NCBI GenBank assembly: GCA_964630925.1
Contig: CAZVZK010000054.1
Coordinates: 1 to 62,083, forward strand
Reading direction: 5' to 3'
Length of the DNA: 62,083 nucleotides
Source of the DNA: RGDT01 sp964630925
GTDB taxonomy: Bacteria > Planctomycetota > Planctomycetia > Gemmatales > Gemmataceae
The translations under genes were made by a program, and so were the position numbers. Shown one piece after another: positions 52,671-59,633 of the stretch. A model generated the notes under the pieces. That model made no database searches, was not told where the DNA came from, and worked only from the letters and a program-made list of their open reading frames with translations. Each line of letters begins with the position of its first letter. Positions within the stretch are counted from its first letter, which is position 1.

Positions 52671-55600
52671 TCAGGGCTTCCCCCTGCGGCTGGCCTCGTC
52701 CACTTCCCGCACGAGGGACTTGAAGTCCTCGCGCCCGCGCAGGGAGGCCAGCGCCGGGTCGGTCCGGAGGCGGTGCGCGTTAGAGAAGCCGGCGGCCACG
52801 GCCTGACGCAACGCGACGACCGCCCCCTCGGCGAGCCCCTCGCCTTCCCCCGGGCTGCCGGCCGGGCCGCAAAGAGGGATGCACCCCGCGCGATGTGCCG
52901 CCACGTCGTACAGGTAGGCGGAATCCTTCCCGGCCAGCGTCTCGCTCCGGGCGACCGCCGCCCGCCCGGCCGCGAGGGCCCCGGCCGCGTCCCCTCGGGC
53001 CGCCAGCGCCCGTCCGAGCAAGGCGTGGGCCATCGCCTGCTGCTCCTGAAGCCCCCAGTAGGCGGGGTGGCCCGTGATCAGCTCCCCCTGCCGCTCGATG
53101 GCCCGGCCGATGAGGGCCAGGGCGGCGGCGTGGCCGCCCGCCGACAGGTGGAGCTCGGCCAGGCGGAGCTCGGAGAGCAGGGAGTCCTGCTTCATCAGGA
53201 CATTCCCCGGATTGCCCTCCTCCAGCGCCGCCCGGCCTGCGACGACCTGGCCCTGGGCCGCGATCAGGTCCCCCGCCTTCTGCCGCCCAGGCTCGCGGTC
53301 TCGCCGGACCAGGACCATCCGCTCGCGGCAATCCAACGGCCTGCGCTGGTGGGACAGGGCCTTCGGGTCGATCGCCCGGGCCTCCTTGCAGGCGGCCTCG
53401 GCGGCGGCGAGATCCCCGGACTCGTGGCGTGCCCTGGCCAGCACCGAATGGGCCCAGCACAGGTTGGTGAGGTCGAGCTTGCCGAGGCCACCACGCCGCT
53501 TCGCCTCCCAGAACGTGATCGCGGCGTTGAGGGCCTCGGCCGCTGCGGCGGGCCGGCCCTGCCGGGCCCACACCTCTCCCAGGTTCGCCTGCGTGTGGGC
53601 CAGCACCTCCGCGTATTCCGCCACGCTGGGGCTCTCGCGCGTCAGCCGGCCGATGCCCTCCAGCCCGACCCTTAGCAGTTTCTCGGCCTCCGCGTGACGG
53701 CCGAGCAAGAAGTGTTGATAGCCGAGGGTGCTCAGCCCGCGGGCCAGCTCCTTCTGGTGCCGTGCGCTCCGCGGCTGGCTCTCCGCGAGCCGCCGCAAGT
53801 GGGGCATCGCCTGCCCCATGAACCGGACCGACTCGTCCAGCCGGCCGAGGAGCTGCTCCATCGTCGCCCGGTTGTTGTACGCCAGGGCCAGGAGGCGGCG
53901 CGTCTCCGCGTCGTCGGGGGACGCCCGGACGGCCCCGTCCAGGGCCGCGACGGCCTTCTCGCTGAAGGGGATGGCAGACGCCGACTGCCCGCGCATGGCC
54001 CGGCTCACGGCGATGAGGTCGAGGGCGCGGCCCAGGAGGCGCGGATGCTCCCCGACGGGGGATGGGCCGGCGGCGAGCCGCTCCAGGAGCGGCAGCGCCT
54101 CGCGGGCCGCGTCCTCGCCCTCGGCCGGCCTCCCCCCGAACACCCGGACGTAGGACAGGGCGACGCGGCAGCGGGCCAGGCCCGCGAGCAGCCCCTCCTC
54201 GTCGGGCGCCGCCCCGAGCATCTGCTCGAACAGGCGGGCCCCGTCGAGGAGGGCGGCCTCGCCCTCCTTGTTCAGACCCACCTCGGTGGAGATGGCGCCC
54301 ACCCGGAGGTATGCCGACGCCAGCTCCGCCACCAGCGCCGGGTCGTCGCGGTGCTGCTCCTCGAAGCCCTTGTAGTACTTCAGGGCCGAGAGCAGCAGCT
54401 TGCGGCGGAGCGGCTGTAGACCGGGGGCGTGGAGCAGCTCCTCCTCACTGACCAGGGTGAAGTAGGTGTCCACCGCCTCGCGCGCCTGCCGGAAGTTGGC
54501 CTCCGCCCGCTCGTGGGCGAGTGCCTTCTCGTGCCGCTCCCGGGAGACCACGACGAGGCCCACCGAAAGGGCCACCACCGCGGTCACCAGCAAGGAGGCG
54601 GCGCCTGCCACCAGCGTTCGGTGCCGGCGGCCCCACCGCGCCGCCCGCCGCCAGAAGGGCTCGCGGTACGCGGACACGGGCTCGTCGGCGAGCCAACGCT
54701 CCACGTCGGCCGCCAGGGCCTGCGCCGAGGGGTAACGCGCCGCCGGCTCGAGCGCCATCGCCTTGAGGCAGATCGCGTCGAGGGCCGGGGGCAGGCCCGG
54801 CGCGAGGGCGGCCGGCCGCCGGAACTCGCCCCGCCGCACGCGTCCGAGGACCTCGGCCACGCCCCCGCCCGAAAACGGCGACACCCCCGTCAGGATGCAG
54901 TAGAGCGTGGCCCCGAGGCCGTAGACATCGCTGGCCGGGGTCAGGAGGTCGTGCCGCCCGCTCGCCTGCTCCGGGCTCATGTAGGCCGGCGTCCCCAGGG
55001 CCGCACCGGCCTGGGTGGCATGATCGCAGCCCGACGCCGACGTCGGACCGGGGCCGCCCTCGGTGTCGGCCGCCCCGAGCGCCTTGGCCAGCCCCCAATC
55101 GACCACCAGCACCTCGCCGAACGCCCCGAGCATCACGTTTTCGGGCTTCAGGTCACGGTGCAGGATGCCGCGGCTGTGGGCGTACCCGATGGCCTGGCAG
55201 ACCGCGATGAACGCCCCGAGCAACTTCCGCTGCTCGATCTGGCGCTCGCCCTCGTCGAGCGGGCCCGTCCCGTGGAACCTTCGGACGGCCTCACCCAGGT
55301 TATGGCCCCGGATGAATCGCATGGCGTAGAACGGCCGGCCGTCGGGGTGCCACCCGAACCCGTAGACCGGGACGATGCCGGGGTGCTCCAGCCCTCCTGT
55401 CACCTCGGCCTCACGGACGAACCTCGCCTGGCTGGCAGCGTCCCCCGCGTATCGCGGCTGGATCTGCTTGAGGGCGACCTCGCGGCCGAGCTCCTCGTCC
55501 CGGGCGACGAGGACTTCACCGAGGCCGCCCCGTGCATGGGGGCGGAGGACCACGAAGCGGCCGGCGGAGGGCCTCGCCGCGGGTGGGTCGGCCTCGCCCG

Positions 55601-55877
55601 TGTGGCCTTGGGTTTCGAGGATCCCGGCTGGCACGTGGTCCACCGTGAGCGGGGAAGTGGACTGCTCCTGGTGAGAGTGCTCATCGAGCAAGGCGTCGAT
55701 CAGCTCACGGGCCCGGCAGGGGAGGGCGTGCCGAACTGTCAGGATGTCTCCCAACGAGCCGGCCTCTCCCGCCACCCGGGCACGGAGGGCGGCCTCGAGC
55801 CCTTCACGGGTGACGAGGTTCAACTCAACGGCGATGGCGCCGAAGAGCCGGTCCCGTTCTCCGAGCGGCTGAGCCAT
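52671..55877 (-). CDS. Ser/Thr protein kinase with C-terminal TPR region
   Basis: 1068 aa. N-terminal ~70 residues form the small helical domain seen before planctomycete kinases (LFGAIAVELNLVTREGLEAAL). Kinase domain ~107-405: RGGLGEVLVARD glycine loop, Lys137 in VALKQI, HRDLKPENVML with catalytic Asp242, GTPAYMSPEQ. The metal-binding DFG is DWG (260-262), a substitution common in this kinase group. Transmembrane helix ~432-452 (LVAGAASLLVTAVVALSVGL), then ~600 residues of TPR-like helical hairpins. The TPR part would be periplasmic. The gene lies 87 bp after the NagB-PIG-L gene on the same strand. Confidence 0.93.
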   Translation of the reverse strand: MAQPLGERDRLFGAIAVELNLVTREGLEAALRARVAGEAGSLGDILTVRHALPCRARELIDALLDEHSHQEQSTSPLTVDHVPAGILETQGHTGEADPPAARPSAGRFVVLRPHARGGLGEVLVARDEELGREVALKQIQPRYAGDAASQARFVREAEVTGGLEHPGIVPVYGFGWHPDGRPFYAMRFIRGHNLGEAVRRFHGTGPLDEGERQIEQRKLLGAFIAVCQAIGYAHSRGILHRDLKPENVMLGAFGEVLVVDWGLAKALGAADTEGGPGPTSASGCDHATQAGAALGTPAYMSPEQASGRHDLLTPASDVYGLGATLYCILTGVSPFSGGGVAEVLGRVRRGEFRRPAALAPGLPPALDAICLKAMALEPAARYPSAQALAADVERWLADEPVSAYREPFWRRAARWGRRHRTLVAGAASLLVTAVVALSVGLVVVSRERHEKALAHERAEANFRQAREAVDTYFTLVSEEELLHAPGLQPLRRKLLLSALKYYKGFEEQHRDDPALVAELASAYLRVGAISTEVGLNKEGEAALLDGARLFEQMLGAAPDEEGLLAGLARCRVALSYVRVFGGRPAEGEDAAREALPLLERLAAGPSPVGEHPRLLGRALDLIAVSRAMRGQSASAIPFSEKAVAALDGAVRASPDDAETRRLLALAYNNRATMEQLLGRLDESVRFMGQAMPHLRRLAESQPRSARHQKELARGLSTLGYQHFLLGRHAEAEKLLRVGLEGIGRLTRESPSVAEYAEVLAHTQANLGEVWARQGRPAAAAEALNAAITFWEAKRRGGLGKLDLTNLCWAHSVLARARHESGDLAAAEAACKEARAIDPKALSHQRRPLDCRERMVLVRRDREPGRQKAGDLIAAQGQVVAGRAALEEGNPGNVLMKQDSLLSELRLAELHLSAGGHAAALALIGRAIERQGELITGHPAYWGLQEQQAMAHALLGRALAARGDAAGALAAGRAAVARSETLAGKDSAYLYDVAAHRAGCIPLCGPAGSPGEGEGLAEGAVVALRQAVAAGFSNAHRLRTDPALASLRGREDFKSLVREVDEASRRGKP

Positions 55878-55964
55878 GGGACGACACCTGCCGAGGCAAC
55901 GTGGACAGAACGCTACCCCCGATTCACCCTGTTGTAGTCCGGCGCAGGCCGGGTCACAAGCGGC

Positions 55965-57839
55965 TCACACGGCGCCGCCGCGCCACTGGACGAAGCCCTC
56001 CAGGGCGTAGAACTCCGGCAGGCCCAGGCGGTCGTACGTCTGCGCCGTCTGCCGGTTGCGGTCCTCGGCACGCTGCCAGAACTCGCGCTTGTCCGTCCCG
56101 CCGGGGAACATCGCCCGGTCCTTCTGCGACTGGTGCCGGAAGATCGACTCCTTCTTCTTCTGCACGTCCTCGGGGCCCAGGGGCACGGCACGCTCGATCT
56201 CGTGCGGCTCCCACTCCTCCCACGCGCCACGGTACAGCCACGTTTCAAAGTGCTGGCCCTTGGCCTGCACGCGGCGCACCGCCTCGAAGATCGCCTCGGC
56301 ACAGGTGCGGTGCGTGCCGTGCGGGTCGGACATCTCGCCGGCGACGTAGATCTGCGCCGGACGCAGGCGCTCCAGCAGGGCGACGATGTCCTCGATGTCC
56401 TGCGGGTGGATCGGCGCCTTGGCGATGGTGCCGGTGCGGTAGAAACGCAGGTCCATGAATTCCAGCCGCGACTGGGGGACGCCGCAGGCGAGGGCGGCGG
56501 CCCGCGCCTCGGTGGAGCGGATCAGGCCCTTGATGGCCAGGAGGTCGCCGGAGTCCGGCTGCCCCGGCGTCTTGGCGTCCATGAACGTCAGGACGCGCTC
56601 GCGGACGGCCTCGGTCTGGTCGCGGTCGATGTTGAACAGCCGGTTGAACTCGACCACGAAGTCGGCGAAGCGCCGCGCGTCGTGGTCGAAGACGGCGATG
56701 TTGCCGGAGGTCATGTACGCGACGTGGACGTGGTGGCCCTGCTCGACCAGGCGGATGAGCGTCCCGCCCATGCTGATCACGTCGTCGTCCGGGTGTGGGC
56801 TGAAGATGAGCACCGTCCGCGGCTCGGGCGCCGGCCCCGCCGGGTTGTGGCAGATGGTGGCCATCATCTCCTCGAAGACGCGGCGGCCGAGCTTGCTCGC
56901 CGGGCCGTGCTCGCGCAGCAGCTCGTTCAGCTCGTGCTCGCGGTAGTCATCGTCGGAGAGCTTGAGGAGGCCCTTGTTGGCCTTGAGGGCGAGCCAGATG
57001 ACGGCCTTGCGGATGAGGGGCGGCGTCCACTCGCACGGGCCGATCTCCCAGGGCCGTGCGACGGCGGCCAGCTCGCCCGCCGCCGCCTCGTCGAGGAGGA
57101 ACGTGGCGTCGGGGTGCTGCTGGAGGAAGCTGGCGGTCACGTTCTCGCTGACGCCGCCCTCCGTGGCCTTCTGCACGATCTTCGCCTTGTGCTCGCCGAA
57201 GGCCATCAGCACGATCTTGCGGGCGTCGAGGATGGTGCCGACGCCCATCGTCAGGGCGTGCTGCGGCACGTTCTCCTCGCCGAAGAACGACCCGGCGGCG
57301 TCGCGCCGCGTCACCGGGTCGAGGGTGACCATGCGTGTACGGCTGTGGCGCGTGCTGCCGGGCTCGTTGAAGGCGATGTGCCCGGTGCGTCCGATGCCGA
57401 GGACCTGGAGGTCGATGCCGCCGGCGCGGCGGATCTTCTGCTCGTAGCGGAGGCAGAAGTCCTCGGCCTCCTCGGCGGGGATGGAGCCGTCCGGGATGTG
57501 GATGTTGGCGGCGGGGATGTTCACATGGTTGAAGAAGGTCTCGTACATCCAGCGGCGGTAGGAGTGCGGGTCGTCCCCCTGCATGGGGTGGTATTCGTCG
57601 AGGTTGAAGGTGATGACGCGGGAGAAGTCGAGGCCGGCCTCCTTGTGGAGGCGGATCAGCTCGCGGTACAGGCCGACGGGGGTGCTTCCGGTGGGCAGCC
57701 CGAGGACGGTTGGCCTGCTGGCGGAGTTGTTGGTGCGGATCAGGGACTCGATCATGAGGGCGACGTGGCGTGCGGCCTGCCCGCTGGTGGGGAAGACGAG
57801 GGTGGGGATCTTGGTGTTGGGGACGTAATGGGAGGCCAT
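55965..57839 (-). CDS. Fused glucosamine-6-phosphate deaminase-like / PIG-L deacetylase protein
   Basis: 624 aa from ATG 57839. Residues 1-~270 match NagB: LGLPTGSTPVGLYREL, FNLDEYHPM with Asp81, GHIAFNEPGS with His154 and Glu159, MGVGTILDARKIVLMAFG. The loop before the His reads GIGRTGH, so Thr152 stands where E. coli NagB has the ring-opening Asp141. Residues ~340-560 match PIG-L/LmbE: HPDDD (349-353) and a later DPHGTHRT zinc region. The order deaminase then deacetylase suggests processing of an N-acetylated amino sugar. Similar fusions exist in Bacteroidetes. The gene starts divergently from the DUF5678 gene. Confidence 0.92.
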   Translation of the reverse strand: MASHYVPNTKIPTLVFPTSGQAARHVALMIESLIRTNNSASRPTVLGLPTGSTPVGLYRELIRLHKEAGLDFSRVITFNLDEYHPMQGDDPHSYRRWMYETFFNHVNIPAANIHIPDGSIPAEEAEDFCLRYEQKIRRAGGIDLQVLGIGRTGHIAFNEPGSTRHSRTRMVTLDPVTRRDAAGSFFGEENVPQHALTMGVGTILDARKIVLMAFGEHKAKIVQKATEGGVSENVTASFLQQHPDATFLLDEAAAGELAAVARPWEIGPCEWTPPLIRKAVIWLALKANKGLLKLSDDDYREHELNELLREHGPASKLGRRVFEEMMATICHNPAGPAPEPRTVLIFSPHPDDDVISMGGTLIRLVEQGHHVHVAYMTSGNIAVFDHDARRFADFVVEFNRLFNIDRDQTEAVRERVLTFMDAKTPGQPDSGDLLAIKGLIRSTEARAAALACGVPQSRLEFMDLRFYRTGTIAKAPIHPQDIEDIVALLERLRPAQIYVAGEMSDPHGTHRTCAEAIFEAVRRVQAKGQHFETWLYRGAWEEWEPHEIERAVPLGPEDVQKKKESIFRHQSQKDRAMFPGGTDKREFWQRAEDRNRQTAQTYDRLGLPEFYALEGFVQWRGGAV

Positions 57840-57943
57840 CGTCTTGGTCCGGTGGGTGCAGGCTGTCGGAAGGGTTAGTGTAGGCGTCGGGCCGATGGCG
57901 AGGTAGGGACGGGGCGGGTAGAATGGGTGGGAAGGAGGCGACC

Positions 57944-58270
57944 ATGACAGACACCATTCGCAGGGCTGACGCGCTCCCACCGCCGGACATGAAGCCGATC
58001 CTCCCTGGCCCCACGGACCCGGAGGAGGTGGCACGGCTTAAAGAGGTGCTGGCCGCAGGCGGCCGGAATTATCAGTGGCTGGCCGCGCACTGGGATGACC
58101 TGCTGCCGGCCTGCCTGGGCAAGTACGTCGCCGTGGCGAACGAGACCCCATTCCTCGCCGACACCATTGAGGAAGCTCTCGCCTGGGCAAAGTCCCAGCA
58201 GCCTCATGACCCCGGCTACGCCTTGAAATACGTCCCGCCCGTGCTGAGGCCCACCGTCTATGCGCATTGA
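57944..58270 (+). CDS. DUF5678-like small protein
   Basis: 108 aa from ATG 57944 (GGAGG 5 nt upstream). The core, NYQWLAAHWDDLLPACLGKY, then VAVANETPFLADTIEEALAW, fits DUF5678, a short domain found before aspartyl-protease genes in cyanobacteria and planctomycetes. No signal peptide. Its stop overlaps the retropepsin gene start by 11 nt, so the two are coupled. A frameshifted second copy of its core lies at 58703-58805 beyond the retropepsin. Confidence 0.75.
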   Translation: MTDTIRRADALPPPDMKPILPGPTDPEEVARLKEVLAAGGRNYQWLAAHWDDLLPACLGKYVAVANETPFLADTIEEALAWAKSQQPHDPGYALKYVPPVLRPTVYAH

Positions 58271-58706
58271 AGGCTTCTGGGCCGCCACGCCGACAGGGGC
58301 ATTGCGTCCCATGCTGCTGGGCGCGGTGAGGGCGTCGGCAACAAGGGCCACGCATTTCTTGGTCGATTGCGGGGCGACCCGGACGGTCCTCTCGCTGTCA
58401 ACGGCTTCCAAACTCGGCGTGGATCTGTCGGCCCTCCCGTCCTTCACCGTGGAAGGCGTCGGTGGCCAGGCAGCGTGTGTCTTGCTTCCCGGCACGGTCA
58501 CGCTTGTCCGTGAGACCGGGGAGATGGTCACCATCGGCGGGCCGTTCCTGGCATTCCTTTCGCCCGATTCTGGAGACGACGACCTCCTTGGCAACGATGT
58601 CCTCGCCAACTTCGATGTGATCCTCAGCCGCCCACGCAACGAGGTTCTGCTCCTCGCGCGTGAACACACCTATGAGGTGGTCCGGAGAACGGAGGCGTCT
58701 TCGTGA
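58260..58706 (+). CDS. Retropepsin-like aspartic protease
   Basis: 148 aa. The region HFLVDCGATRTVLSLSTASK is the retroviral-type aspartyl protease active site (canonical D-T/S-G-A), and DDLLGNDVLANFDVILS is the second hydrophobic-hydrophobic-Gly strand that follows in such single-domain enzymes, which work as dimers. The active site reads D-C-G-A, with Cys replacing the usual Thr/Ser. Overlaps the DUF5678 gene (11 nt) and, by a GTGA, the start of the decayed DUF5678 copy. Cytoplasmic by lack of signal. Substrate unknown. Confidence 0.8.
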   Translation: MRIEGFWAATPTGALRPMLLGAVRASATRATHFLVDCGATRTVLSLSTASKLGVDLSALPSFTVEGVGGQAACVLLPGTVTLVRETGEMVTIGGPFLAFLSPDSGDDDLLGNDVLANFDVILSRPRNEVLLLAREHTYEVVRRTEASS

Positions 58707-58805
58707 GCTTCCGAGGGCTGGCCGCCCGCTGGGACGACCTGCTCCCCGCCTGTCCGGGCAAGTACCCATCGTGGCCCATACGCCGTCGCCGGCCCTTGCC
58801 CCACT
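58703..58805 (+). pseudogene. Frameshifted second copy of the DUF5678 core
   Basis: 58716-58765 matches 58077-58126 at 43 of 50 positions. It begins at a GTG overlapping the retropepsin stop and reads FRGLAARWDDLLPACPGKY, then loses the frame; after a shift it continues PIVAHTPSPALA, matching VAVANETPFLA of the intact gene. The rest of the domain is gone. Confidence 0.85.
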
Positions 58806-58906
58806 TGTTACAGGGCCGTTACCCCGCCCCGCGTGCTGCCCTGGGAGAATGCACCTCGGGGCCCGTGGTCCGGATGGCGGCCCCGGCTCATCGGAGGAGA
58901 CATTCC

Positions 58907-59386
58907 ATGCGGACGATGACACGCGCGGGGGCGGGCGCCTTCCTTCTCGTGGCCGCCGCCCTGGCCTGCGGGGCCGCCCCGCCGGGCAAGGAGAGGGGCG
59001 TCGTGGCCGAGGTGCGGTTCACGGTGAAGGAGCTCGACCCGAAAAACCCCAAGGGCGAGATGGAGTGCGTGGTGCGCAACGGCACGGGCAGGCCGATCGA
59101 GGTGCCCCTTGGATACGCCGACGGGTTCGACAGCCCCGTCGTCCTGTTCGGCCGGGCCGGGGCGGAGAAGATCAAGGTCGAGGGCCTCGCCTTCTTCCAC
59201 GAGCTGCGCCTGGTCCGGTGGAAGGACGGCAAGGAGGCCAAGAAGGCGACGGCCGTGGTCAAGCCCGGTGAGGAGGTGGTGGTCTTCCGCGTCGGGCTCG
59301 ACGAGATGCTGCTGAAGCCGGGCCGGGACCGGATGGAGAAGAAGGCGGTGCCCCGCGGGGCGCTCCGGTGGACCTGGCAGGCCTGA
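58907..59386 (+). CDS. Small secreted hypothetical protein
   Basis: 159 aa from ATG 58907 (GGAGGA 8 nt upstream). N-terminal signal MRTMTRAGAGAFLLVAAALA followed by CGA, a possible lipoprotein-type cysteine though the lipobox is not ideal. Mature part is beta-rich: VVAEVRFTVKELDPKNPKGE, MECVVRNGTGRPIEVPLGYA, DSPVVLFGRAG, then EEVVVFRVGLDEML. It looks like an immunoglobulin-like or proteinase-inhibitor-like sandwich. I do not recognise the family. The 48-codon frame at 59390 follows at 3 bp. Confidence 0.7.
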   Translation: MRTMTRAGAGAFLLVAAALACGAAPPGKERGVVAEVRFTVKELDPKNPKGEMECVVRNGTGRPIEVPLGYADGFDSPVVLFGRAGAEKIKVEGLAFFHELRLVRWKDGKEAKKATAVVKPGEEVVVFRVGLDEMLLKPGRDRMEKKAVPRGALRWTWQA

Positions 59387-59389
59387 CCG

Positions 59390-59536
59390 ATGCCGCCCCC
59401 GAGCCCGGTCTGGGCCCGAGACGGTAAGCTGGCCGACGCGGTGTTCTGGTTCAAAGTGACGATCGGGAAGACCACCCACACGTCGGAGATGGCCGTGCTG
59501 CGCGTGAAGGGGGCCGACAAGAAGGTGCCGGAGTGA
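59390..59536 (+). CDS. 48-residue ORF, possible C-terminal gene fragment
   Basis: ATG 59390 opens a 48-codon frame beginning MPPPSPVWARDGKLADAVFW and ending LRVKGADKKVPE. Third positions are almost all G or C and the content (VFWFKVTIGKTTHTSEMAVL) looks like the last strands of a beta-sandwich protein. It is 3 bp after the secreted gene but has no Shine-Dalgarno. It may be a separate small gene or the remaining tail of a larger one. Confidence 0.45.
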   Translation: MPPPSPVWARDGKLADAVFWFKVTIGKTTHTSEMAVLRVKGADKKVPE

Positions 59537-59633
59537 TGCGTGGGCGGCCCGGGGGCGAAGCACTCCCCTTGCCCTCGCGCCGCCGCTCGGGCATCATGGC
59601 CTTGGGGAAGACTCCGCCCGCGAGGCCCGTCCC

